A stretch of DNA of 64,000 bases from Mucilaginibacter sabulilitoris. Its GTDB lineage: Bacteria > Bacteroidota > Bacteroidia > Sphingobacteriales > Sphingobacteriaceae. The notes beneath the pieces were generated by a model that did no database searches, had not been told where the DNA came from, and worked only from the letters and a program-made list of their open reading frames with translations. This document shows positions 19,735 to 29,121 of this stretch, piece by piece. The stretch lies in assembly GCF_034262375.1 (NCBI RefSeq), contig NZ_CP139558.1, positions 5,704,001 through 5,768,000 of the forward strand. Direction: 5' to 3'. The first letter of the stretch is position 1. Each line of letters starts with the position of its first letter. The position numbers and the translations under genes were made by a program.

Positions 19735-21141
19735 ATGTCAAAAAAATATTCCCTGCTCTTCTGTCTATTTATCGCAGCCACATTTACAGCATATGCCCAG
19801 TCGCCGACACTCAATGGCGTTTACGTTGGTGCAGAGTTATATACCACGCCTTTTCAGGGTATGCAGATCAATAACATCGTTATCTATTTCAAAAATAATG
19901 GAACCTTCAATAATACATTAAACCAAACCGATTGGAAGACCAAAGTTAGTGGGGCCTATACCATTACAAATAACATGGTACATTTGGCCTTCAAAAACGG
20001 TGATGAGGGTAAAAAATACAAATTGGCGGCCAACGGCAATCTCGAAAGCACGGCTGGCATTAAACATACTTTACACAAGGTAAAAAAAGTAACAATCCTT
20101 CCTGCTGCCTCGTATGAAAAAAGAACGGCTTCTACCAGCGGTGGTATGGGTACAGGCATGCCGGCTGTAGGTGCCTTTTCATCAGATTTTTTATATTTTG
20201 ACGGAAAAGGGAATTTTTCTGCAGACCGCTCCAGTATTGTGGGGATAACGGGTGATGCAGCAGGCGGCACCGTGGGTGGCAAATTCGAAAAAAATGGTAA
20301 AAGCAGCGGGACTTATAAGCTGGGTGACGGAGAAATAACATTAACATTCGGCAACGGGACTGTTGCCAAACACAGCTTTTTTTACAGCCCGCCAAACGAG
20401 GAGGACCTGATTTTACTGGACGGGGAATTCTATTTCCGGGAGGATGAGAAGGAAAAATCTGTAACCACTCAGCAAGTAACCAGAGATACCAGACCCCAAA
20501 CCAATGCACCCGCAACAACCGGGTTACCTACACCGGCCGATTTGCTGACTAAGCTCCGGGCACAATACGGTGGTGAAAGTATAGATAAAATTACAACCAT
20601 TAAGGAAACAGCCACCATAACAGGCAATATACAGGCTATCGTTTTGACAGATATCGCTAATAATAGGATACGCGCCGAGCTAAGCCAAAACGGAAAACTA
20701 CTGCTGGTAAAGCAATTAGATGGAAATAACGGTTGGCAATGGCTGAGAGGAACAAAAAAAGCGCTGTCGCAAGATGAAAAGGATGAACTAATGATAAGCC
20801 TGTACCAGAGCATATTGGGTTTGCATAAAAAACTGAGCAGCAGCTTCCTTACAGGTACGGTAGCTGCATCCGGAGACGATTATATCGTCACTTTTTATCG
20901 GAATAAAAACAAACTTGTTTACCTGATTGGCAGTGATTATACCATTAAAGGAAACGCTTATAATATTAATGCATCGGCGCCCAATATCTCTGTATATAAA
21001 GATTTTACCAAAGTAAATGGGATAACTTACCCTGCCATTACAGAATCTACTGATGGAAGAACCAAGATCACTACAACCACTACCTCAATAGAGTTTAATC
21101 CTGTTTTGACGGATGATGCCTGGAAAATACCCGTTTATTAG
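19735..21141 (+). CDS. Secreted protein of unknown function
   Basis: 468 residues with a clear signal peptide (LLFCLFIAATFTAYAQSPT; cleavage after AYAQ). Residues about 20-250 are Gly- and Lys-rich beta repeats of the type SGAYTITNNMVHLAF and KSSGTYKLGDGEITLTFGNG. Residues about 265-468 (PTPADLLTKLRAQYGGESID, then WQWLRGTKKALSQDE) resemble the LolA-like beta sheet found in uncharacterised Bacteroidota proteins and at the ends of some exported peptidases. No catalytic motif was recognised. It lies 64 bases after the ribokinase gene, without an intervening terminator, and may be cotranscribed with it. Confidence 0.7.
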   Translation: MSKKYSLLFCLFIAATFTAYAQSPTLNGVYVGAELYTTPFQGMQINNIVIYFKNNGTFNNTLNQTDWKTKVSGAYTITNNMVHLAFKNGDEGKKYKLAANGNLESTAGIKHTLHKVKKVTILPAASYEKRTASTSGGMGTGMPAVGAFSSDFLYFDGKGNFSADRSSIVGITGDAAGGTVGGKFEKNGKSSGTYKLGDGEITLTFGNGTVAKHSFFYSPPNEEDLILLDGEFYFREDEKEKSVTTQQVTRDTRPQTNAPATTGLPTPADLLTKLRAQYGGESIDKITTIKETATITGNIQAIVLTDIANNRIRAELSQNGKLLLVKQLDGNNGWQWLRGTKKALSQDEKDELMISLYQSILGLHKKLSSSFLTGTVAASGDDYIVTFYRNKNKLVYLIGSDYTIKGNAYNINASAPNISVYKDFTKVNGITYPAITESTDGRTKITTTTTSIEFNPVLTDDAWKIPVY

Positions 21142-21477
21142 TTAAAAGTCAACACCTGAAATATCATTTTGATGTAGCATAATTATATGTTTTGTATTTA
21201 GAATACAACAAAGATGAGCAGATGCCGTTGACTGCGTGTAGGCCGATTGAGGATTTTTGCCAGCAAAATGAGAAAGTTAATATTATCGTAACATTTTTCG
21301 CCTCGAACCCGTGCTGCTGAAATTAATTGAACAGAACAATTTGCTTAAATATGCCAAAACATAAGGTTAAATACAGATTTAAGTGTAAATTAGAACTAAA
21401 ATTTTAACGTTTCTAACATAATAGAATGACTGTATAAATACCCGCTTTATTTTTTTATCAATAAATTATTTATTCAG
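21142..21477. other. Intergenic region, nothing recognised
   Basis: 336 bases without a coding frame of protein-like character, clear terminator or consensus promoter. It must contain the promoter of the following DUF5686-type gene, but no good TTG/TAnnTTTG pair is visible. Confidence 0.4.
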
Positions 21478-24105
21478 TTGGCTTTTATTTTTTGGAATCC
21501 GCTTACACGATTGGCTTCTGTTACGTGGGCGATAACCCCGCCCCAAAGTGTTTACAAATTTAAGAAACTAAGTTTTTTATACTTTATTTTCATTTCGCTA
21601 AGTGCATCAGCACAACAACAAAGTAATACCGTAACACAGGTAAGCGGGCGTATTACCGATGCCGCATCCGGGGCGCCGCTTGCGTATATCCGGGTCAATT
21701 TTACAGGCAGTTCTTACAATACAACTTCCGATAAGCATGGCAATTATTCATTAAGCGCTCCCGGCTCATTTAACCAGGTATCCTATTCGTCTATGGGATA
21801 TATAACCGAATTCAGGAAAATTGATCCCGGGCAGGTCAATAACGTATCTGTTAAACTCAGGTATGCTGAAACCCAGTTAAAAGAAGTCAAAATAACATCT
21901 GCAAAAAGTAAACGGTACCGCAACAAAGGAAATCCCGCTGTTGAACTCATTCAGCAGGTTATTGATCATAAAGACAGTAACCGGATGCAAAGTTCAAATT
22001 ACCTGCAGTATGATCTGTATGAACGTATCGGGCTTTCATTTTTCAACCTTTCCAACAAATTCCTGAACGGGCGCTTTTTCAGCAAGTACAAGTTCATGCT
22101 GGATACAACTTCAAAAATAAAAGGGCAAACGCAAACTTCGTTACCTGTCTTTTTTAGCGAAAAACTGTTTCAAAACTATTATCGCAAAGATCCCTCAACG
22201 TCTATCCAGATCCTTAATGCTCAAAAACAAACCAACATCCTTAAATTTATCGATACCACAGGGCTCGATATTTATGTCAACCGCCTTTATGGTAATAATG
22301 TTGATATCTATTCAAATAACATTTTTATTATCAATAGGCAGTTTCTGAGCCCGATTGCAAACCACGCACCAGACTTTTATAAGTTTTTTATTACTGATAC
22401 TGTTAAAACAACCGCCGAAAAATTAATAGAAATCAGCTTTACCCCACGCACCAGAGGCGACCTTTTGTTTGAGGGTAGGTTATACGTTACAATGGATGGA
22501 AAATATGCCGTTAAATCGTGCGAACTGAATGTAAATAAAGAGATCAATCTCAATTTTCTGCGCAGCCTCAAAATACAACTGGATTTTAAGCGTGACTCAG
22601 ATCGTTATTTCCTGGTAAAAAGCGATGTTAAAGCTGATTTTGGTCTTTTAAAGGAGAAAGGGATGGGGGTATTTGGTGAACGCACGGCCGTATTTTCCAA
22701 CTATAAATTAAATGCCCCGCAGCCCAACGCCTTTTATGAGGGAAAAAGTCAACAGGTTCTTGAAAACTCTAACAAGGCTGACACAGGTTATTGGGCTCAT
22801 CACCGCCCGGATACATTAACCGCCCAGCAGGCTACTGTATATGCGCATATTACTAAATTAGAGAATATGCCCTCATTTAAAAGAACCACGTGGATCGCTT
22901 CTGCACTTACCGGAGGTTACGCCAATGTCGGGCCGGTGCAGTTAGGACCTCTTGGGTCTACTTATGCATACGATTCGCAGGAGGGTTCCCGGCTACAGAT
23001 AGGCGGAAGAACAACACCCCAGTTTAGCAAGGTTATTTATCTGGAAGATCACATAGCTTATGGTTTTAGGGATAAACAGGTAAAATACAACCTTAACACC
23101 TATTTTTCGCTAAACAAGGTGTCTGCTTTCCGGTTCCCTCATGACTATTTTAAAATAAGCTACCGGTACGATGCCGACCTGCCGGGACAAAGCCTGACCA
23201 TTATTCCTGAACAAGCTGCACTTACATCTTTCAGTACAGGCAGAACTGCTTATTGGTTGTATAACAAAACCTATACAGCTGCTTACGTACGGGACTTTGA
23301 AAATCATTTTTCCTTTAACATTGCTTTCAGAAACTGGAACCAGCAACCGGCAGCTGCATTGAGATTCCGGTCGAATAATCCTGATCATAACCTCATACAT
23401 GACTTAACTACCAGTGAAGTTGAGCTGAACATGAGATATGCGCCACACGAACAAATAATACAAGGTACGGAGGAGCGGCATACCATTCATAGCAGGTACC
23501 CCATCTTCAACCTGCAGGTAAGCCACGCGTTTAAAGGGGTATTTAACGGCGCATACACCTATAACAACGTTACCGCCAACATTTACAAGCGTTTTTATAT
23601 GTCACAGTTAGGGTACTCGGATATTACCCTATTGGGAAGTATCACAACAGGGAAAGTGCCATTTCCGTTACTTAGCATCCTGCGGGCTAACCAATCCATA
23701 GCCTATGATCCCGACGCATATAACAAAATGAACTACCTGGAATTTGTTAGCGACCACTATGTAGGTCTCAACTTTACACACAGCTTCAGCGGCTTCATCC
23801 TTAATAAGATACCATTGATACGGCGTTTAAAATGGAGAGAATACCTTTCCTTTAAAGTACTGTATGGTGGTTTACGCAACGAAAATAATCCGTTATTTTC
23901 AAAAGACCTCTATCAATTTCCGGTAGGTTCAAACGGATCAAACGGCACCTTTGCATTAGGCGACACACCGTATATTGAGGGAGGTGTAGGTATTGGAAAT
24001 ATTTTAAAATTTTTAAGAATAGACGTGATTAAAAGGTTCAACTATCTTGATCATCCCGCGGTTTCGCCATACGGCGTTAAACTTAGCTTTAGCCCACATC
24101 TCTAA
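21478..24105 (+). CDS. DUF5686-type outer membrane protein with carboxypeptidase-regulatory-like domain
   Basis: About 875 residues. After a signal peptide (FLYFIFISLSASAQQQ) comes a CarboxypepD_reg-like domain (VSGRITDAASGAPLAYIRVN to VSVKLRYAETQLKEVKI). It is followed by a long DUF5686-type region (GNPAVELIQQVIDHKD, YDLYERIGLSFFNLSN) and a C-terminal stretch of alternating aromatic beta strands ending GVKLSFSPHL, as in outer-membrane barrels. The function of the family is unknown. The frame has no ATG before the signal peptide: the first possible starts are TTG codons at 21478 and about 21511, so the true start is unclear. The gene appears monocistronic. Confidence 0.75.
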   Translation: MAFIFWNPLTRLASVTWAITPPQSVYKFKKLSFLYFIFISLSASAQQQSNTVTQVSGRITDAASGAPLAYIRVNFTGSSYNTTSDKHGNYSLSAPGSFNQVSYSSMGYITEFRKIDPGQVNNVSVKLRYAETQLKEVKITSAKSKRYRNKGNPAVELIQQVIDHKDSNRMQSSNYLQYDLYERIGLSFFNLSNKFLNGRFFSKYKFMLDTTSKIKGQTQTSLPVFFSEKLFQNYYRKDPSTSIQILNAQKQTNILKFIDTTGLDIYVNRLYGNNVDIYSNNIFIINRQFLSPIANHAPDFYKFFITDTVKTTAEKLIEISFTPRTRGDLLFEGRLYVTMDGKYAVKSCELNVNKEINLNFLRSLKIQLDFKRDSDRYFLVKSDVKADFGLLKEKGMGVFGERTAVFSNYKLNAPQPNAFYEGKSQQVLENSNKADTGYWAHHRPDTLTAQQATVYAHITKLENMPSFKRTTWIASALTGGYANVGPVQLGPLGSTYAYDSQEGSRLQIGGRTTPQFSKVIYLEDHIAYGFRDKQVKYNLNTYFSLNKVSAFRFPHDYFKISYRYDADLPGQSLTIIPEQAALTSFSTGRTAYWLYNKTYTAAYVRDFENHFSFNIAFRNWNQQPAAALRFRSNNPDHNLIHDLTTSEVELNMRYAPHEQIIQGTEERHTIHSRYPIFNLQVSHAFKGVFNGAYTYNNVTANIYKRFYMSQLGYSDITLLGSITTGKVPFPLLSILRANQSIAYDPDAYNKMNYLEFVSDHYVGLNFTHSFSGFILNKIPLIRRLKWREYLSFKVLYGGLRNENNPLFSKDLYQFPVGSNGSNGTFALGDTPYIEGGVGIGNILKFLRIDVIKRFNYLDHPAVSPYGVKLSFSPHL

Positions 24106-24240
24106 TTTTTTTGTTAATCAATCATCGATTTTATACCAGCAGTTTATCGATAAAAAAAGAACCAGTTAGTACTAATGCTTTTTATTTGTTATTTGCCAAT
24201 CAATATATTGTCACATACCGCCGATTAGAACACCCTGATG

Positions 24241-24966
24241 CTATTTTGGATATTTGTCCAATCGAACCAGAATCTTCTCTATTGTTTTGATGGTAGCCTG
24301 TATTCTTTTCTGCACATCGTCGAGGTCTCCATAAAATGATAAGATATTTTTAGTTTGTGCAGAAATAAAAAAGGATTTGTCAAACAGGACGTTGTTATCG
24401 CTATCTCTTTTAAAGTTTTGGATCAGATAATTCTTTACACTACTGTTCATGAAATCATTAAAGAAATTAATCTGTTCCTGAAGATCCGGTATCTTCGTTT
24501 GGTAAAGATCAATGATATCATCCTGTAATCCCTTATCGACTATAACACTAAGCTTGCCGGTTGATTTTAGCGATTCATACCGGTTGCTATTGGGGAAAAA
24601 GTACACGTTATGAAATAGCTGATAAGCGTAATGATTGATGCTATCGGCGGACCAGTTTATTTTTATAGCTGGCTTTAAAAAATATCCAGCTGCTTGCTTC
24701 ATAGAATTGCACCTGGCAGAAGATAATCGGAGTTCCTTTAAATCTGTCCCGAGATCAGATTTTAGCCCTTCCAGGAACCTGGTTTCGATGTGATGATCGT
24801 CTTTTTCCTCACGCCATCTTTCCAGATATAGAGATAGGGAAATGGCGAACACGATAATCGCTATCTCAATGAATACTTCAACTATTTTGTGTTTTGATTT
24901 TAACGTTTTACCTTTTATGATCGAAAACACATTGCGTGCATGTTTCAAAACTTCGAGTGAACTCAT
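24241..24966 (-). CDS. DUF6090-like single-pass membrane protein
   Basis: 241 residues. One membrane segment (VEVFIEIAIIVFAISLSLYL, about residues 29-48) is followed at once by ERWREEKDDHHIE, the layout of the DUF6090 family (membrane helix, then N/ERW-E-E and a helical domain). The remainder is predicted mostly helical, with FLEGLKSDLGTDLKEL and two more helical pairs. The function of the family is unknown. It stands alone between the DUF5686-type gene and accessory DNA, with no operon partner. Confidence 0.65.
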   Translation of the reverse strand: MSSLEVLKHARNVFSIIKGKTLKSKHKIVEVFIEIAIIVFAISLSLYLERWREEKDDHHIETRFLEGLKSDLGTDLKELRLSSARCNSMKQAAGYFLKPAIKINWSADSINHYAYQLFHNVYFFPNSNRYESLKSTGKLSVIVDKGLQDDIIDLYQTKIPDLQEQINFFNDFMNSSVKNYLIQNFKRDSDNNVLFDKSFFISAQTKNILSFYGDLDDVQKRIQATIKTIEKILVRLDKYPK

Positions 24967-25212
24967 GGAGCAAGTTTTTAGATAATGAAACGATTGGTTA
25001 TTTTAAATATCAAACTTAAGACTACCGGAAAACTACAGTCGGGTATTTGATCAGATTAAGACGAGGTTAATAGCTTGTCATTCAATATCCTAAACCAAAT
25101 ATATCAGATAAATTTAACAAACCCAACCGGCATGGTTTTAAAATCATTCGGCTCATAAATCTTGCTATTGATTTAACAGTGGATTACCAAAACGTTGTAT
25201 TCGTGGTATTAA

Positions 25213-25737
25213 ATAACGAAACCCCGTCACGACCAGGTTTCGTTTTACATTAGCCTATGGCCGGGTTATCACCACATCATCTATATTCTGCAGGCGGACA
25301 ATCCCGATAAGATCGTCGTTTGCGAGAACCTGGACTTTTTAAAACGCCCCTCCAGGCCACGAAAGCACCATATCGAGCTTTGGTACGCCGGGGGTAAGAA
25401 TATCGAGAAGTTGAACTATACCGGTGAGATAACACTCCCTATCTTCTATTCCTGTGACTGGGACTACGATGGACTAATGATCTATCAGCTGGTAAAGGAG
25501 AAGATTTCGCAGATCAGGTTGTTATTTCCGAACGGTCCGCGCAAAAGTATTAAGACCACGGAACATAAAAGCTTATGGCGTTCCGCCCATGACTCGCGAC
25601 TGCTGTCTGGGCTTGACCGAGCACTATACAATGAAAGGGAAAGGCAACTGATCATGGAACTCATCCGCAATGATGAATGGATAATCGAAGAGAAAAATGA
25701 CCTGATCGCGATGCTTAACGCCGCAGGACCCTTTTAA
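25213..25737 (+). pseudogene. Remnant of a DUF2220 / Wadjet JetD-like protein (C-terminal Toprim-like domain)
   Basis: The frame is open from just after a TAA at 25210 to the stop at 25735-25737 but has no ATG, GTG or TTG until a TTG at 25411, well inside the domain. The sequence reads KIVVCENLDFLKR, then ELWYAGGKNIEKLNYTGEI, then IFYSCDWDYDGLMIYQLV. This is the order E-N-x-x-F, GG and (G/C)DxDxDG seen in the C-terminal Toprim-like domain of DUF2220/JetD proteins, the nuclease subunit of Wadjet plasmid-defence systems. The N-terminal half of a usual 350-400 residue protein is missing, and no JetABC genes are nearby. It is best read as a dead fragment. Confidence 0.6.
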
Positions 25738-26175
25738 GAAATACTATGACTGGATATTGTTGTTTTTTGGCTAGCGGCATTTTGCGTATATATTTCGGCT
25801 TCGCTGATTCAGGCACTTACCGGCATTGATAACTTATAGCTATCTTAAAATGTTTAGTATCCGGTGGTCAGGTCTGGCGACTGGTCGTGGTTGACGACCG
25901 GGTGCGCGGAGAGTGCATTATAAGCTCTGGATAATTCCGCTAATAAATATTCTCCTGTATAAAAACGGATTTAATAGCATTTCAACTTATTCCGTTTGAT
26001 AAAGCTATCAAGTTAAGGTATTGATCAAAACCGATAGTCACATCTTCAAAGATTGTAACTTGACCAATGTGGCCGCGTTAATTTTTCTATATCCTGCCAG
26101 ATCCTCATCAACGATGAAGGGTTGTCAGCACAATTTTATTATCAATCCGCCTGCGACAACAAGCTTATGTAATGA
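25738..26175. other. Non-coding stretch between remnant and hipA
   Basis: 438 bases without a supported gene. A GC-rich hairpin (GGTCGT 25883-25888 with ACGACC 25894-25899) is present but lacks a T-tract. The region is probably decayed accessory DNA. Confidence 0.4.
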
Positions 26176-27426
26176 TCAATTGCCAAAAAAGGCGGGGGAC
26201 ATATTTTCTTGTTCCCTGCGTGACATTCCATGTTTTCCCGCAATGGTACGCCATTGGGCAACCTGTCCGATCATATTTTCCAGAATTTTTTCTGCATCAG
26301 ATGCTGCCAGTCGAAAAAATGTAGCCACTGAAAGAGCCAATTCCGGATCCAGCGAATTATCATCATCAGAAATATTGAGTGTTAAACCCTGACCAGATGG
26401 ATTGGCGTTCATATCATAAGCTGGTGATAATTCCCATCCATCTTCACGAAGTAGAAAGCCATGATTGCGAAGGTGATCATCTGTGTTTTTGACTAGGATA
26501 TTAAAAAGCATTCGCATCCATAGTTCCCGCAAATTTTCGTTAACCTGCTGCCCGTTCTGAATAATAAAACCGGCAATATCCAGATAGCTGACACCATTGT
26601 TAAAATCTGCGCCGTCCTGCTGGCCAAGCAAGGTCATTGCAGAAGCAAAGTGAATGCGTTGCCCACCGTTTCGGTCGAAACGGTTTGTCAGAAAGGTGTG
26701 ATGTCTGCCAGAGTATTTACCAAGCTGTGATTGACTAACCCGGATACCGCAGTTTACCGCTAACTCATGGACGACCATTTCCCACCCCCCAATGTCATGG
26801 TCATCATTAATGCTCGGGAATTTAGCTATCCAGAGTCCTCCATTAGGGTCAGTTACGCTTGCTTTAGGACGTGCACCACCAAGCGATGAACCGGGAGCAA
26901 GTAACATATTTAACCAGCGTAATTCCTCAGTTGCGTTCATGTCTTCGTTTTCTAAGCGCTGGCTGGCGTATTCCAAATCACGGAGACTTACCCACGGTGG
27001 AGCTGCTAATTCCGTAGCATGACTTAAAAATTCACCATCTTCTATATATTTAAATCTCAGTCCGCCCATTCGGGTTCCGTCATATATCCCAAGTAAAAAA
27101 TCAGATTCCATTAAAGGTTGTGTACGGCGATCTTCCTGCCGGGCGAGGATGGCCTCGCGTCTTTTCATAAGCACGCGGCCCCAGCGGTCGGGCGAGGAGT
27201 CCAGAAACATACCAAAATTCGGTTTTTCATCGTTGAGGAACTGAGGCCCTGAATACAACTGCAAATCCGGATCAAGGATTTGTGCTTGCGGGGCCTGAAG
27301 CCATTTCGGCATATATTCGAAAGAAAATATTTCCTTTCCGCGAGTTGTTTCGGCGTTCAGTGTTCCAACCTGAATAGTCTCTGGCAATCCTTGCCAGTCC
27401 GCATAAACCAAAATTCTTTTTGCCAT
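26176..27426 (-). CDS. hipA: HipA family serine/threonine kinase toxin
   Basis: 416 residues, full length for HipA. The N-terminal subdomain has FEYMPKWLQAP and a couple-HipA layout. The kinase part has the Gly-rich loop APGSSLGGARPKASV, the ATP-binding Lys in GGLWIAKFPS, the catalytic loop NTDDHLRNHGFLL with its Asp, and the metal-binding motif LSPAYDMNAN. HipA proteins phosphorylate glutamyl-tRNA synthetase or related targets and cause growth arrest. The gene starts 4 bases after the hipB stop codon. All catalytic positions I can check are intact, so the toxin is likely functional. Confidence 0.92.
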   Translation of the reverse strand: MAKRILVYADWQGLPETIQVGTLNAETTRGKEIFSFEYMPKWLQAPQAQILDPDLQLYSGPQFLNDEKPNFGMFLDSSPDRWGRVLMKRREAILARQEDRRTQPLMESDFLLGIYDGTRMGGLRFKYIEDGEFLSHATELAAPPWVSLRDLEYASQRLENEDMNATEELRWLNMLLAPGSSLGGARPKASVTDPNGGLWIAKFPSINDDHDIGGWEMVVHELAVNCGIRVSQSQLGKYSGRHHTFLTNRFDRNGGQRIHFASAMTLLGQQDGADFNNGVSYLDIAGFIIQNGQQVNENLRELWMRMLFNILVKNTDDHLRNHGFLLREDGWELSPAYDMNANPSGQGLTLNISDDDNSLDPELALSVATFFRLAASDAEKILENMIGQVAQWRTIAGKHGMSRREQENMSPAFFGN

Positions 27427-27430
27427 AAGA

Positions 27431-27739
27431 CTATTTTTTAGGGGCTCGTTCTTTAGTTAGTAAACCGGCATCTTGTAGCTTTCTACCTAATTCATCATCT
27501 GACCCCAGTTTCAGGAAATCTTTTTCCAGCCCCATAGCAAATAATACCTGGAAATAAGCTCCCATGGCCACGGTGGGCGTACCCTTTTCGATTTGCCATA
27601 ACGTGGCCCTGCTAATGCCGGCCCGTTCTGAAATCTGGGTAGTGCTCAGCTTTCTGCGTAAACGGGCAAGCTTAATGTTCTCACCCAGGTCATTAAGCAC
27701 CTTTTGGGCTTTAGGTAAAAGAACTATTTGCTGTTTCAT
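27431..27739 (-). CDS. hipB: HipB-like XRE family antitoxin
   Basis: 102 residues from the ATG at 27739 (MKQQIVLLPK). An upstream in-frame TTG would add seven residues but lies inside the operator. The XRE helix-turn-helix spans about residues 20-75: LGENIKLARLRRKLSTTQIS, ERAGISRATLWQIEKGTP. It should bind HipA and repress the pair through the palindrome just upstream. It precedes hipA by four bases, the normal order. Confidence 0.9.
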   Translation of the reverse strand: MKQQIVLLPKAQKVLNDLGENIKLARLRRKLSTTQISERAGISRATLWQIEKGTPTVAMGAYFQVLFAMGLEKDFLKLGSDDELGRKLQDAGLLTKERAPKK

Positions 27740-27746
27740 AATGTTG

Positions 27747-27785
27747 TATATAATAAACAAATATATTTAAATTGTTTAATATATA
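27747..27785. promoter_or_regulatory. Probable HipB operator palindrome
   Basis: TATATAATAAACAA (27747-27760) and TTGTTTAATATATA (27772-27785) are inverted copies matching at 13 of 14 positions around an 11-base AT-rich spacer. The palindrome begins 8 bases upstream of the hipB start codon. Its position suits autorepression by the HipAB complex. Confidence 0.65.
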
Positions 27786-27991
27786 AAACATTATAATGAT
27801 TATATTATCCTCGATTTGCAGATCGCGAATCGAGAATATGTAAATGAGATTAATCTTATTATATCCTACAGAATTGCCTGGTCACTCCCGCTGGTAAGTG
27901 GAAAAGGTTTAGCATTAATTGTGATAAGGTTTATTTTAAAGAAGACAATTGAATAACCATATACTAACTGAACTGTTATTCTAATTTATTT

Positions 27992-27999
27992 TATATTTG
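27992..27999 (+). promoter_or_regulatory. Possible -7 promoter element (TATATTTG)
   Basis: TATATTTG fits TAnnTTTG and lies 94 bases upstream of the small gene at 28094, but no TTG element is at the correct distance. Apart from this I see nothing in the 308 bases between the hipB operator and that gene. Confidence 0.25.
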
Positions 28000-28093
28000 T
28001 TGTAACGATTTAGAATCATTTTTCCATTGCGTGATTCGTAAAGTACTTGAGAATTGAATTTGTAACATATTGGAAATAAGTAAGTTGTGAGAA

Positions 28094-28381
28094 ATGTTCA
28101 TGACCCGTCCATTGTTCCCGATAGAGCACACCTTACGGGCGGTGATCGCTTTATTTTACCGGTTGCATAATCATCCGCTCCTTTTAGTGGTGTTTGGCGA
28201 GTCTCCGGAGCAGCAGCTTACCCTATTTTGCAAAGATATTCTGGAAAGGGTCATTGTAATGTACCAACCTAAAGAAGTTGTCTATCAAAGTTTACGGCAT
28301 AATACAACACTGCTGCAGGCTTACTATCCGTTAGGTTTTCAAGCCATTCGATCGGTCCTGGCCGAAACATTTGAAAAATAG
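28094..28381 (+). CDS. Small protein of unknown function
   Basis: 95 residues, not recognised. Composition is protein-like: an amphipathic N-terminal helix (HTLRAVIALFYRLHNHP), a hydrophobic strand (LLLVVFGE), and helices with QQLTLFCKDILERVIVMY and GFQAIRSVLAETFEK. There is no signal peptide or recognised domain. It stands alone in accessory DNA between hipBA and a broken modular unit. Confidence 0.5.
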   Translation: MFMTRPLFPIEHTLRAVIALFYRLHNHPLLLVVFGESPEQQLTLFCKDILERVIVMYQPKEVVYQSLRHNTTLLQAYYPLGFQAIRSVLAETFEK

Positions 28382-28527
28382 AAAATCGGTGGCCATCAGT
28401 ACCGATTTGGATAGTTTTTGGATTTGTATTATTTTTACAAATAAATATTTATTTATCTCTATTACTTTATTAGTTCTTTTATTTTTCTATTTCCACTATT
28501 TGATATCGCTGTATCAAGCGGTTTATC

Positions 28528-28731
28528 TTATGGGCGAATTTCACGCCTCTCCCCCGTATAATAATCATCAGAAAGCGCCGATTCTTTCAGCTTGGTTAAC
28601 TGTGTTTTTTCAAAACAAGGGTGGTCTGCGAAGAAAAAGAATTCTGAAAACGCAGCGTAAGGATTCTGTATCTCCTCGAAATACAGATTTTTAGGGTAGT
28701 GTTCCCAAGGTACGTAATGACGAAAATACAT
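28528..28731 (-). pseudogene. Truncated WE-x-YPK family protein
   Basis: 67 residues starting MYFRHYVPWEHYPKNL. It is homologous to the product of the gene at 52084-52428 (APWEHYPKTL at the same distance from its Met). It aligns through DDYYTGERRE against NDEHYDDKRHGPG of the longer protein, then stops, lacking the C-terminal 50 residues. Downstream it carries the same promoter repeat (C) as the longer copy, in the same divergent arrangement. The function of the family is unknown. Confidence 0.6.
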
Positions 28732-28840
28732 ATAGTTTGATTTAACTGGCGATGACTGTCATCGCCGGTACAAACTTTTGAATATTATGTTTTCTAACCT
28801 AATCGAGTCATATACTATCTAATACTCTTTCAAGGATAGA

Positions 28841-28901
28841 TTACCGGATATTATTTCTATATTAGATAAAGCGGGGCTTTTTAATATTTTGTTTAATTTT
28901 G
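28841..28901 (+). repeat. Repeat C, copy 1 (promoter of a lost XRE gene)
   Basis: 61 bases starting TTACCGG and sharing TATTATTTCTATATTAGAT with copy 2 at 52538-52598. Both end with the -7-like element TAATTTTG. The repeat lies between a WE-x-YPK gene on the minus strand and an XRE start codon on the plus strand in both places. Confidence 0.75.
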
Positions 28902-28923
28902 ATCGAATTCTACACACTGATTT

Positions 28924-28953
28924 ATGAATACTGGATATACCAATGATATTTGA
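28924..28953 (+). pseudogene. Nine-codon stub of an XRE regulator gene
   Basis: ATG at 28924, 23 bases after repeat C, opens MNTGYTNDI and then a TGA. In the intact copy the regulator starts 22 bases after repeat C with MSTATDRPNQIHQG. Position and start fit a regulator gene whose remainder has been replaced. A 3' fragment of the same gene family is at 49404. Confidence 0.5.
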
Positions 28954-28999
28954 TGGCCTTATTCAACATGCTAAAACAAGGTTAGCATATAAAAAGTAA

Positions 29000-29022
29000 A
29001 AGCCCAACACTTGGTTGGGCTT
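29000..29022 (-). terminator. Terminator of the 29122 gene
   Basis: AAGCCCAAC pairs with GTTGGGCTT around a five-base loop. Read on the minus strand the hairpin is followed by TTTACTTTTT. It lies about 100 bases downstream of the minus-strand gene ending at 29122. Confidence 0.65.
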
Positions 29023-29121
29023 GGTTGTTAGTATTTTGTTAGCATAATTGTCCAAAGTCGCAGACATTCGGATAGCGCACAATCCTTCACTCAGCCTTGG
29101 ATTCTACGAACAACGCGTTGT

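Noticed and set aside
25881..25901. GC-rich hairpin after the JetD remnant as a terminator
   Set aside because: No T-tract follows on either strand.
28371..28694. Plus-strand frame of 107 codons
   Set aside because: It runs antisense to the truncated WE-x-YPK gene, which has a clear homologue, and has no family character.
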